The notes under the pieces were generated by a model. It made no database searches. It saw nothing but the letters and a program-made list of their open reading frames with translations, and was not told the DNA's origin. A stretch of DNA of 60,000 nucleotides from Prorocentrum cordatum (taxonomy: Eukaryota > Sar > Dinophyceae > Prorocentrales > Prorocentraceae). The position numbers and the translations under genes are program-made. Location: the NCBI GenBank assembly GCA_963575745.1, contig CAUYUJ010014338.1, positions 431,501 to 491,500 on the forward strand, read 5' to 3'. Positions 31,757 to 42,337 of the stretch are shown here, in pieces (position 1 is the stretch's first letter; each line of letters starts with the position of its first letter).

Positions 31757-32640
31757 CCTCCTCCTCCGTCCTCCCTCCTGCCCTGCTGCTTCTCCTCCTC
31801 CTCCTCCTCCTCCTGATCCTCCTCCTGCTCGTTCCCTCCCCTCGTCCTCCTCGTTCTCATCTTGCTCCTGCTCCTGCTCCTGCCCCTCCTCCTCCTCCTC
31901 CTCCTCCCACCCCCCCTTTCCCATCCCCTCCTTCCTCCTCCTGCTCCTCCTCCTCCTCCTCCTCCTCCTCCTCCTCCTCTCCTCGCCCCCCTCCCCCCCC
32001 TCCTCCTCCTCCCTCCCCACCTCCTCCTCCTCCTCCTCCTCCTCCTCTCCTCCCCCTCCCCCTCCCCTCCTCCTCCTCCTCCCCCCCTCCTCGTCCTCAT
32101 CCTCCTCTCCCTCCTCCTCCTCCGCCTCCGCCTCCGTCCGCCTCCGCCTCCGCACCCGCCTCCCCTCCTCCTCCTCCCCTCCTCCTCCTCCTCCTCTTCC
32201 TCCTCCTGTTCGTTATTCCCCTCCTCCTCCTCCTCTCCTCGCCTCGTCCTCCTCCTCCTCGTCCTCCTCCTCTTCCTCCTCCTCCTCCCCTCTTCCTCCT
32301 CCTCCTCCTCCTCCTCCTCTTCCTCTTCCGCCTCCTCATCCTGCTCCTCCTCCTCCCCCTCCCCCTCCTCTTTCCCTCCTCCGTCTCCTCCTTCTCTTAC
32401 TCCTCCTCCCCCCCTCCTCTCTCCTCCTCCTCCTCGCCCCCCTCCCCCTCCTCATCGTCCTCGTCGTCCTCGTCGTCGTCGTCGTCGGCCTCCCCCTCCT
32501 CCTCCCCCTCCTCGTCCCGTCGCCCCCCTCCCTTTCCTCATCCTCCTCGGCCTCCTCCCCCCTCCTCCTCCTCCTCCTTCCTACCCTCCTCCTCCTCGTC
32601 GTCTCGCCCTCGCCCCCCCCCACCCCACCCCGCCCCCCAC
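31757..32640. repeat. Long (CTC)n pyrimidine array, flank of LINE D 3' end
   Basis: Almost 900 bases of CTC/CCT with CTTCCT, GCTCCT and CGTCCT interruptions. The strand bias flips within 70 bases of the (GGA)n array. Ser/Pro- or Leu-rich frames of up to about 410 codons cross it and are not genes. Confidence 0.9.
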
Positions 32641-32688
32641 CCCCTCCCTCTCCTGGCTCGTGCCCAGGGCGGCCCTTGGATGTTCAGC

Positions 32689-33560
32689 TTACACTCGACG
32701 CAACGCTGCCCGAGCAACGGGGGCCACGGCCGCGGCGGCCGTCTCTGAAATGAGCGGGGCGAGGGGGGCGAGGGAATTGTAAAGAGTGAAAGCGGCGAAT
32801 GGGAAGAGCAGAGATTCGGGGGGCGGATCCGCCGGGCCGGCTCTCTCAAGGACGTCAGACTGGGGAGGGCGACCCGCGTTTCTGCTCACCAGATTCAGGA
32901 ACAAAGGGCAAGTCAGGTAATGTCTCAAGCAATCTCGCCCCCCGTCACACCCACGGATACAATGAGCTTGGCCTTGAAATCTGCGGCTCGTGGCCCAGGC
33001 GCCGCTCAAAGTCCTCAGAGTGCCCCGGGCCCAAGCAGGGAGCCTAGAAGACAAAGAACTACGCGCCAGATCCCTGTCCACGGCGCGGATTCGCGGAGCG
33101 AGGCCAGGGAACCAGGAGGACAGCCGACGAGCGAAGGTCGAGGCGAGGACAAGGGGGAAGAACGAAGAGGCCAGAACACGCCCCAAGGCACGCTGCAGTT
33201 TGATGTTGTCAGTGCCGCGCTCCAGCGGGTCAGACACAAGCAGCTCTCTTACCGCAGAAAGTGCGGCGCGGCCTGCGATGCTCCAAGAAATCGAATTCGG
33301 GAATCCTGCCGAGGCCTCGCGCAGCTCTTCCACTATAGAGCGGCTCTTCCAGAAGTCTTGGCTGCGCTTGCTCTGGACATGCGCGACGACGGGGCGGTTC
33401 CTCTCAGCAGCACTCTTGAACTGTTGCCAGAAGGCAGGCCACTGAGGAAAAGCTATCATCGCTGATCTCACCAGCGACGCAAGACACGCCACACTCGCTG
33501 ATTGTATTTTCGGGCCGCCCCACGCCACGAGCTCGAAATAATCAGAACGCGAGAGAGAAC
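32689..33560 (-). pseudogene. LINE D C-terminal domain with zinc finger
   Basis: The minus frame is open from the poly-G run to 32689. It includes SRSIVEELREASAGFPNS, LERGTDNIKLQRALGRVLAS, GLAPRIRAVDRDLARS and the finger CIRGCDGGRDCLRHYLTC (about 32920-32870), of the zf-RVT type that follows the RT in many LINEs. It ends AAAAVAPVARAALRRV. A run of mostly G at 33606-33652 separates it from the RT and may hide an indel. Confidence 0.75.
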
Positions 33561-33697
33561 AGTGTGGGGCTTTGAACACCATGGCCAAAATGGCGCGCTC
33601 AGCTTTGGGGGGGGGGGTGGGAGGGGGGGGGGGGGGGTGGGGGGGGGGGGCAGGAACTGGACAACGTAGGAGAGGGTGGGGCAGCTCTTCGATCGTA

Positions 33698-35313
33698 TCA
33701 ATATGCCGCCACCGCGGTCGGAGGACAGGCGCTGGCGATGGCACAGCTTCGTTGTAAGTGTTTGGCCAGGGGAGCGGTCCAGAAATCCACTTGAACGGGC
33801 GGCCCTAAAATCAGGCCCAGGTAAGTACAAGACGCGACAATACGGAACGGGGCCCACTCGGGAAGGTTTTCACCAAGCCATCTCTGATATGTCTGCCGAG
33901 TGTGCTCACCGAATTCCCCCGGCAAAGGTACTGCGAAACACTTCTGGTGCTTGAGCACCAGGCCAGCAAACAGTTTAGCACAGATGAACATCTTGTGAAG
34001 AGATTTCAGCGCCTTGATGTCGTAAACTACTGCTCCTAAGTCGCCCGCGCACGCTCTGGCTACGCCGCTTTGGGCGCGCGAAGGGGGCGAGCCAGCTGAG
34101 CGAGGAAGGGGTGGGAGGCAACGGCGTGCAGGAGGCCAGAGGCTGGGCAGCCTCGGATTATTCCCGACGCAATGAAAAAAGAGCACTCGGGTTTGATCGG
34201 CCACGCTTCCGAAACGAACCACATTTTCATATAGTTGCCTGAAGAAGCGGCGGATGGGGTTCAGGGAGCGGATCAAGGGCGAGGGGGATCCATCTGCGCG
34301 CCACTGAAGGGAAAGCGCGGCCAACGTCAAAACTAATGAGGGATGGGGGGGAGGAGAGGCGGGAATCACTCATTCAGGCCACTCTCGATTGCATATCAAG
34401 TTTTACGATGGTTAGCCCATGAATTCGACAACGTACAAACCCTCTTTGCGATGCTTCAATCAATTCTGGGAGACGATTCGGCATCCCGAAGCAATAAGCT
34501 GAGGAAAAGATTGTCGTGTCCGTGTTTTAAGCCCAATGGTCTCGTTTGTGCGGGGCCCCTGCAACTGCCCTCGGAGTCGGAGGCCTCAGTTCCTTTGGGA
34601 ATGAAGACGCCCTTCAGAGGATTGAAATCGCGCGGAAGATCGTGTCCTTCCATCTGCCATAACATCCGCTCAGCAGGAACTCTGTTGCCGCTGGGATGCC
34701 GTCTCCAAGCCTCATGCACTAGGCCGTCGGGTCCTGGTTCCGTGTTCGTGGCATATCTGGGTACCTTTTCAATCGTCCTCTGGGTTGGGGGCAGCGTATC
34801 CAGCAGGTTGGCGCGCGGAGCGAACTTCTCCAAGCAACGTCTAGCAGAGCCTGCAAAAATAGGATTGGCCGAAAACACCTGACCCCAATGCGCACCACGG
34901 CCTGCTAGAGTTTCGTCAGCACCTCTGGTAAAGCCGTTGGCCTGCTTGAGGCTCAGGAGCGGCAGACTGCGGTTGATGGGGGACCAACGCTGTCCCCTGC
35001 GGATCAGGCCCTCGAGTTTCCTTCTGGGCTTGGCTTTGGTGCGTTCGGGCGACACTTGAAGTTCGGCGCGGACTTGTCCCTGAGCTCGCTCATTCGCGTT
35101 GGAATGCTCGGCGTTGGACACTCTTAGGAACTCTTCACCGTGCAGGGGCCTCAGTTGCCCAGCACACCAATGTCCAGGAAACGCTTGCCCAGGGGATGGG
35201 GCCGATATACTTTCTGCGCCAACGCTATGTTTTGGTTCCAGACAGCCCTGGAGATAGAACGAAGGACCGTGAGGCGGGACAGCCGGTCGTTCGGGGAGCA
35301 CACGATCATGCAA
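33698..35313 (-). pseudogene. LINE D reverse transcriptase, frameshifted, motif C damaged
   Basis: Finger motif TNTEPGPDGLVHEAWR (about 34740) and PRDFNPLKGVFIPKG followed by AQTRPLGLKHGHD match the KAPGPDG and RPLGLKN blocks of this RT class. EASQRGFVRCR lies near 34440 in another frame, and a motif B-like GIIRGCPASGLL near 34165. Motif C reads RACAGDLGAVVYD (34024-34060) where ADD is expected: the first Asp codon is GGC (Gly). LVLKHQKCFAVPL and SCTYLGLILGP follow. Loss of a catalytic Asp plus frame breaks means no polymerase activity. Confidence 0.8.
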
Positions 35314-35365
35314 GTTCTCGCGTGCTGGGCAGCTGCTTTCACGAGGCGCTTGTGGTATGCGACTT

Positions 35366-36583
35366 TCAGCGGCGGGGGCAGCGGTGTCTCCTCGCAGTTG
35401 AGAGCGGCTTCCATGAACTGGCGGAATTCGTCTCTCTTGTAAATGATAGGCTGGTTCTCTGGGTCTCGCGGCCGACGGGCACCAATCGTGGTGGGCATCG
35501 CAGCGTGATCCGAAATAGCGGCTGCGCCCAAAACCTCAGGATACCCGTGTACTTCCCCACGCATGCGCACCTGAGAGATCGCCCAACCTGGGAACGAGAC
35601 GAAAATCCGATCAAGGTTCGAGACCGTATTGTTAACGGCGCAGAAGTGGGTCGGCTCGTCGACCTGCACCTCCACAAACTTTTGAAACAAAAAAAAACTT
35701 TCCATCGCGAGGAATTCTGCTTACGCCAATCTTGAATCATAGCGGCATCAGCGGGATGGTCGAGAAGAGAGCGAGGCGGAGAATCAGAGATATTGAAGTC
35801 CCCAGACATCACTACCAAACATTGTTCGGGATGAGCGCTAGCGAGGGCGAGCTCGCGCGAGATGTATTGTTTGACATGTTCGAAATCCCCTGCTCGAGTA
35901 TCATGATTGTGGATGTTGAAGTGGGAGAGAGCGAAGCCGGAGGGGAAGGAGAGCTGCAGCTGCAACACTCGACCTGGGATGAGCACCTCCTGGTGCACCA
36001 CAGGGCGCTGAACGGCAGGAAGGTGTCGGACATCTGGGAAGAACGCGATCACTCCTCCACCTCGCATCGTGCCAGGTGCCCCGAAGGAGTAGATCGCATG
36101 ATGAGGAACGTGCGCGTGGTGCAGGTAGTCCTCGATCTCCGCGTGGGCACCGCGGGGCTCTTGTACTGAGACTACCACGCCCTTGGTCAGCAGCTTGCGA
36201 AGATAGCTCAAACGTTTAGAACGCATCCAAGGCTTATGGTGAAATAGTGCCCTCGCATTCCAGGTGGCCAGATGCAAGGGAATAGGAGATGCGGCTGCCT
36301 TGGGGCCTGACCAGGGACGAGAAAATCTGCTAAAGACTCCATAGCTTCGGGTCCTCGGTCGGCGTGATGGCGTTCTCAATCCTTTTCTTGACGTTGGGGA
36401 TGTCCAATCCAAGCGCCGATAAGTTGGTGATCGCCCATTGTACTTTGGGAGCCTGCCCCGGCCCCTGGTTGATAACTCTGGCCAAGGGTTTCCAAGTGAG
36501 AGAAATCGTATTCGTACTCTTGTCCACAAAGAATGGGTCTCCTGGCAATAAATGCTTGAACTTCTCTGCGTATGATTTTGCAT
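35366..36583 (-). pseudogene. LINE D APE-type endonuclease
   Basis: One frame holds LHLATWNARALF, GVVVSVQEPRGAHAEI (Glu motif), the region with HFNIHNHD (a Y/N-type active-site block) and VVMSGDFNISDSP (GDFN, about 35800). A frameshift in an A-rich stretch near 35690 moves the rest to another frame: NTVSNLDRIFVSFPG, then AAAISDHAAMPT (SDH motif, about 35500). All four classical motifs are present, so the domain was complete before the shift. Confidence 0.85.
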
Positions 36584-37475
36584 GTGAGTTCGTTATTGAC
36601 CATTGCCGCAGACTTGTCTGTGGATAATTATACTTCTGCCTGCTGTCCTGCGATGTCTGGGGCCTGGAAGCGACGCCATGAGTTCCTCCCCTGCCTGATG
36701 GCTCCCAAAGCCATGCCGACGCTTCTCGCAGCGTAACTTTGAACACCTTGGAATCGAAGAATGAACTGCTTTGCGGAATCATCACCTTCGATCTTCCAGT
36801 CTGTGTCGACCTGCATGTTGGCGGGCTGAAGCCACTCGGAGACCATGTTGGCGATCGCCTGCTTGTGGTGGGTCGACTTCGAGCGCACGGTGAGGATGGT
36901 CGGGTCGGGCTGTCGGCCGTAGTTCTCGTCTCTGGCGGTCGGCACGGCGGGGGTCTCCGTTCGCACGATACCCAACAACTCACGTAGTTCTTGCATCTGT
37001 TTTTGCATCGTGTCAATGCGGCGGTCTTGTTGATCGATACGAACTTTTGCCTGGTGTACTCGGATTTCCCTTATTTCAGAGAGGTGGGAATAAGAGCGGT
37101 TGACGGTGCCTGCCAAAGATTGCGCGCTTGATGTGATCCGTGCAATCGATGCCATAATATCATCTCTTGTCGTGTCCACGTGCTGTCGCAGTTCAGCCAT
37201 CGGGTCGGAGGCGACTGGTGTGGACGGGGTCGCAGTACCAACATCTCCATGGATTGCGCCAGCTTCTGCTTGGTTGCCTGCATGGTAGGCACCACCACGG
37301 CCACGACTTTGACTGCGGTTCCTACGTTCGGCACGGGCGCCAGCCGAACCAGCAGAGCGAGGGCGAGAGCTGCCAGCGGCAAAGCCGTGGCCATTGCAGG
37401 CATCGGGAGAGGCAGACTGGAGTGCGGGAAAAGGATGTGGGGGATAAGTCAAATGAAGCTTTCGTTGCTGTGATG
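36330..37475 (-). pseudogene. LINE D ORF1: coiled coil plus RRM-like region
   Basis: The minus frame runs from a Ser/Arg-rich head (AERRNRSQSRGRGG) through a long helix (ELRQHVDTTRDDIMASIA to QDRRIDTMQKQMQELREL). A globular part follows: STHHKQAIANMVSEWL, QVDTDWKIEGDDSAKQFIL, RSVGMALGAIRQGR. This is the coiled coil + RRM-like layout of LINE-1-type ORF1 proteins. A stop at 36628 ends the frame; a shifted frame (36603-36376) carries ELTCKIIRREVQAFIARR and continues the same domain. Confidence 0.65.
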
Positions 37476-37589
37476 TGGCGGGCGCCTGCCCGCGGCGAAA
37501 AGCGGCGGAGTCCCAGGCTGGGCAGCCGTCTGGGGGACCCGCGGTCACGTCTGGACGCCTCCTCGCGGGTGGGGGAATCCACAAATGGC

Positions 37590-37611
37590 CTTGAGCCAAA
37601 ATGGCTACGGA
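37590..37611 (-). other. Full-length dinoSL at LINE D 5' end
   Basis: The minus strand matches the 22-nt dinoflagellate spliced leader at every position (T at the variable first base). Directly downstream is GCCATTTGTGG, which may be the start of an older, decayed leader. Directly upstream is (GGA)n on the same strand. Confidence 0.93.
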
Positions 37612-37868
37612 CCTCCTCCTCCTCCTCCTCCAAATCCTCCTCCTCCTCCTCCGCCTCCTCTTCCTCCTCCTCCCCCTCCTCGTCCTCGTCCTCCTCCTCC
37701 ACCTCCTGATCCTCCTCCTCCTCCTCCTCCTCCTCCTCCTCCTCTTCCTCCTCCCCCTCCTCGTCCTCGTCCTCCCCTCCACCTCCTGATCCTCCTCCTC
37801 CCCCTCCTCCTCCTCCTCCTCCTCCCTCCTCCTCCTCCTCCCCCCTCTCCCCTCTCATCCTCCTTCGT
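37612..37868. repeat. (CTC)n array, flank of LINE D 5' end
   Basis: CTC array with an internal near-duplicate of about 80 bp (CTCGTCCTCGTCCTCC with CACCTCCTGATCCTCC, seen twice). Confidence 0.9.
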
Positions 37869-37869
37869 C

Positions 37870-39600
37870 CCCCACGGTTCCCCCTCCTTTCCGGACCTTT
37901 ACCTTCAACGGCGACGACGCCGACGGCGCCGCCGACTGCAACGCCACCGCCACGCAGCGTCGCCCGCAGCGCGCGCGCGCGGCGTCCGCGGGTGCAGCGG
38001 GCGCCTGGCACGCCGTGGCGGTCGCCGCCGCCAGCGGGCGGCGGCGCCGGCCGGCGGCGGGTGCCAGCGGGCGGCGCGCGTCCTGCTCCGTTCTGGTGGG
38101 GGAGGCGCTATCGTGCGACAGATAGGAAGCAGCATCTGGGAACTCTTCGTAAGAACCATAATAAGCTACGCAATCCGATCCATGGGCAACAGTCAGCCGG
38201 ATTGGTCCATATCCAACCGGGGATGAAAACGAGTGAAACGGTGTTAATACGGACCACGCGGAACGAAGCCGGATTACCTAACTTCGCGTTGGATCGGACA
38301 ATTGCTTGATCACGGGTATATCAGCGCCGACGACGATTTCACTTTGCGGCGAATTACGTCCCAACGACAGGACGCGCAAAAAGCACATGCCCTGACACTC
38401 TGTCGCTGCGACAGGATCACAGCGAGGGTGTTTATGCATGTTCTTAACCCGGGGACCCCCAACAGACAACGCCACAGGACCGTAAGCAAATGCTCTGGCT
38501 TAAAAACCAGTCCCGAGGAAAAGGCCCAAACCTCTGGGTAAGCACGTTGCGATACAAAAACACGACGCCGGGGGCGTGGGCATGATCCAGTGTTTTGTTT
38601 GGCCCCGCAAAGGACCGAGTCGTCAAAACACCTGTGAACCAAACACGGTGGACAAAATGTCAGCCTTACACACGCGCAAATACCGCTCGCACCTCGACGT
38701 CACGCCTGGAGGCGTGTTCCCGACACGGGCAGAAAACCCAACCCTCCGACAGACTCATAACGGAACTTCGGATGTCGCCCCTTCAGTTCGGCGCCACCCC
38801 AGCCAAGCATCCACACGGAGTTCCCCCACATCTCCTGGCCTATAAGAAGCTTTGACATGCCTACAAGAAATACATGGGCCCATCCTTCGTTGACTGGACA
38901 CTGCGGGCTCATCTGAAGCTAAGATAGTATCGCGGGTCAGACCGCGTTTCCTTCTGATACGCGTGCGCTTGCTGCGCAGCCAACGCGTATCATAATGAAT
39001 AGCGGTATGAAGGCGAGCGCCGCGGAAGCCCGCACTGAAGCTCGTCGAATTAGGGATGGGCGCCCGACGGGCCGAATACGGAGGGATGCAACAGGTACCT
39101 TCGGATTTCCGAACACTGGGCCTGGGCAGAATGGGCAGGGACGCAAGGGGACTTTCGGGAAGGTGCCGGTTCTTGACATGCGCGGTGCTTGCGCTGCCTG
39201 GGGCATCGACCCGAAGGAAACGGCATCGGCTCCCCGACCGAGCGGAGAAGCCGCGCACTCCGTCCGAGAGGACTCTCCCCGTTGCAGATGTTGGCCAAGC
39301 GGCTCGCGGCCGCGAGGACGACGATGTCAATCCTGTCAGGCGCCTTTCGGTCGTCGGTCGTCGGGGTTCGAGGATCGAGGCTCTCAAGCTATCGTGCTGG
39401 TGAAGGCGAGGCCGGCCAAGGCTGTCATCGAGGCCCTCGTCGCAAAGGCCTTCGTTCAGAGGGCGCCGTTGCGTGAAGAACTCGGACGCGTTTGGGGTTT
39501 CTCATCGTGGGGCCAACGGGGGCAATGGCGAAGCGCACCAGCTCACGGGCTCGTGCGGGCGAGGGCGAGGGCATGAGGGTGAGGACGCAAGACCGTCAAC
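37870..39600. other. Sequence without a supported gene
   Basis: 37900-38100 is extremely GC-rich with GCGGCGGG runs; the rest is closer to average. A perfect 9-bp inverted repeat GATACGCGT / ACGCGTATC lies at 38956-38991. A 193-codon plus frame (38995-39576) and an overlapping 210-codon minus frame have no motif I can name. Confidence 0.4.
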
Positions 39601-39654
39601 AGCGACAGCACAAACGCCTTTTCCTCCTCCTCCTCCTCCTTTTCCTCCGCCACC

Positions 39655-39718
39655 TCGTCTTCATCACCATCATCATCATAGTCATCAGCATCAGCATCAG
39701 CATCAGCATCAGCATCAG

Positions 39719-39758
<40 letters not shown>

Positions 39759-39820
39759 GTCATCGCAAACGTCATCATCATCATCATCATCAGCATCAGC
39801 ATCAGCATCAGCATCATCAG

Positions 39821-39867
<47 letters not shown>

Positions 39868-39888
39868 CCGTCATCGTCATCATCATGG
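39655..39888. repeat. (CAT)n array with CAG interruptions
   Basis: CAT units with regular CATCAG blocks. It lies exactly where the copy at 40507 has only CATCCATCATGGCG. Confidence 0.9.
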
Positions 39889-40930
39889 CGCCCTGTTTTT
39901 CGGCAGTCGCGCGCCAAGGCCATATGTGCGCGCATTGGCGCGAGCGCCAGACCTCGCCCCCACCAGCCGCTCCGCGATGTCGCCCAGCGACCCCTGGCAT
40001 CGGGCCACAAGGGCCGCGCAACGCGGTCGCTGGGCCACAAGGGGCCGCAAAACGAGCGTCGGGCCACGAAAAAGGCGCACGACGCAGGGGCGCCTCCCAC
40101 GGCCGGCCCCGAAGGGGCCGCACAGAGTGGGAACCGCGCCGGCCCCCTTCGGAGGCCAAAGCGAGGGGGCCAACGGCGCGGTGGGCCACGGAACGCTATC
40201 CTGCCAGCGGCAGGGATTGGGAATCCGGCCTCGAACCTGACCCAGGGTCAAGGTCAACGCGGCCCCACAGGCCCAGGTCTCAGAGACACTCACCTCCACC
40301 CTCCCTGCGCGAGAGACCTGAGAGCAACGCGCAGCGGAACGGGCGACGGTCGCGCCCGTGCCCTAAGCCGAGACGGCAAGAGACGGCTGGGGGCAGCTTG
40401 TAGGCCAGGCCCCTGGGCCCAGACAGCTGCGGAAGACGCCGCCGAGCCCCCTCAAACATTCCCCGCCATACTGCTGTGTAGTATGGTAGACGAAGAGCAC
40501 ATCCATCATGGCGTCATTTTTGCCGGCGGTCGCGCGCCACGGCAAAATGCGAGCGCGCGTTGGCGCGAGCGCCGGGTCTCGCCCCCGCCAGCCGCTCCGC
40601 GACGTCGCCCAGCGCCCCCTCGCATCGGGCCACAAGGGCCGCGCAATGCGGCCGTCGGGCCACACGGGGCCGCAAAACGAGCGTCGGGCCACGAGGGGGC
40701 CGCGCAACGCAGGGGCGCCTCCCACGGCCAGCCCCGAAAGGGCCGCACAGAGTGGGGACCGAGCCGTGCCCCCTTGGGAAGCCAACCCGAGGGGGCGAGC
40801 GGCGCAGTGGGCCACGGGGCGCTATCCTGCCAGCGGCAGGGATGGGGAAATCGGCCTCGAACCTGACCCAGGGTCAACACGGCCCCGCAGGGCCATGTCT
40901 CAGAGACACTCACCTCCACGCTCCACCATG
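39885..40930. repeat. Two direct copies of a 420-bp GC-rich repeat
   Basis: 39885-40310 and 40507-40930 share GGTCGCGCGCCA, GCCAGCCGCTCCGCGA-like blocks, GGGCCACAAGGGCCGCGCAA, CAAAACGAGCGTCGGGCCAC, GGGGCGCCTCCCACGGCC, GCACAGAGTGGG, the end TCGAACCTGACCCAGGGTCA and CAGAGACACTCACCTCCAC. Identity is high but not perfect. Between them (40410-40505) is a module shared with 49824-49915. Confidence 0.8.
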
Positions 40931-41089
40931 CCCGCTCCTGGCTAGCACGCGGCGAACTGGAGGCAGTCGTCACGATGGGCCCCATCGAACATACTGCGCG
41001 CGGGCTACCCTAGGGAAGCGCGAAAAACACCTCCCCTGCCCCAGGATGGCTGGCTAGCCGCTTCGACCACGACCTCTTTGAACATCTAA

Positions 41090-41940
41090 ATTTCCACCGC
41101 TTCTTCTGGAGAGAGGTGGCTTCCTGGAGCTTCGCGCCTGTATCGGTGATGTAGATGCGCGTCGTTTTAATGTTGGCCCAGCGCCCTCTCTGGGCGGTGC
41201 CATTGATGTCCCCCTTTCACACGGCAGCGACGCGCGTCTCCGCCTCGACCCAGGCCGCGCGGTTCGAAGCCGCGCGCTGGCAGCTGGAGCACTCGGAGAG
41301 AGCCATAGAACAACCTGCGACACTCAAGGGGCGCTTGGGCAACCAACGGGCCCCCTGGGAGAACCTGCCGAAGGGCCCGGGAAAGCTGCCGCACCAAAAT
41401 GGCGTCATCGACGCTGACCATCTCGCGCTGACTTCGCCGCTGGCCAAACTTCGCGAGACGAAGATTGGTGACGACACTTTTTCCCGTCTGTGCGATCGCA
41501 CTGCTGCCCTTACGAATCGCCCAAATCCCGCCCGTTCGTAGCGCGCAATGAATCGCGACTCGGCGAGCGCGGAACGCCAGCGCCCCGCGTCGCACAGTTC
41601 GCCTGCAACTGCCAGCACCGCCGCTTGAGTAAGCGGCGGCGCCCGCTCGGGCAATTCTATTTTGCCCCAAGCGGCTTTCAGGCGCCGCGCTGACGGCAAG
41701 TGATGCCTGGCGTCTGGAGCGAAGCGTTGCACCGGTGCGAGAGCGTAGGCCGCCCAGCCCTTCGGCTCACCCTCTCCCCAGAGGTACTCCGCCCGCGCTG
41801 CCTGCCTCGCCCCTTTCGCGCCCTCGGCGCGACTTGATCTCAGCATCTCAGCACCCGCGGCGCTCTGCTCAAAGCGTCGGCGGGATGGCCCACCGGGCGC
41901 GCAAAGAAGGGCGCGCAGAAGGTCGCGAGGCACTGGGCAT
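41090..41940 (-). pseudogene. Tyrosine recombinase of the DIRS-like element
   Basis: The N-terminal SAM-like part reads APVQRFAPDARHHLPSARR, LKAAWGKIELPERAPPLTQ and AVLAVAGELCDAGRWRSAL (about 41740-41570), matching core-binding domains of dinoflagellate YR elements. The catalytic end lies in another frame: GTAQRGRWANIKTTRIYITD (about 41200-41145), with the conserved Trp of box II (RGRW) and the nucleophilic Tyr at codon 41153-41151. A degraded LGRGGDARR where LRxGG is expected lies between them. Such enzymes integrate the circular cDNA by strand exchange without a DDE integrase. Frame breaks show decay; the family call is good. Confidence 0.7.
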
Positions 41941-42337
41941 CGAGGCGGGACAGGACGGCGTTCTGGCGGCGTGATGACGAGCGGCCCATCGCAGCGACCG
42001 CCACAGTCACTTGCGAGTCCACGAAATTACAGGCCCTCGATCCGAGGGCTCAGAAGTGGCACATTCTACCTTAGCGCATTGTGAACCATCTGCAGCTCCA
42101 GCTCGCTGGCGGCAGCCCCAGCTCGCTGGTGCGGCGCGAGCGATGGAACCGCATCGCCACTGCATGCCTCTAGCACCAGCGGCGTTGGTCAACGCTGGCC
42201 CTCGGCCAGGCATTGTACCGATACGGCGTCCCAATGTCCAGCCTCGCACGGCTGCCGTGATGGTCCGCTCGGCGGTGCATCTCAAGCATGAGGCTGTGCA
42301 TGAGCCCCTGCGAACTCCGCTCGCTCGTCGGCTGCGC

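Larger units (their letters stand above)
32640..37611 (-). mobile_element. LINE D: non-LTR retrotransposon with intact 5' dinoSL
   Basis: A minus-strand element: dinoSL at 37611-37590, ORF1 (37475-36628), endonuclease (36583-35400), reverse transcriptase (35313-33698) and a C-terminal zinc-finger region (33560-32689). It is flanked on both sides by (CTC)n on the plus strand (31757-32640 and 37612-37868), which suggests insertion into one array. Several frameshifts and a damaged RT active site show it is dead. Confidence 0.85.

Noticed and set aside
31518-32782. Plus-strand frames of 300-410 codons
   Set aside because: They are Leu/Pro/Ser translations of the long CTC array, open in all three phases because the array has no T-A-R.
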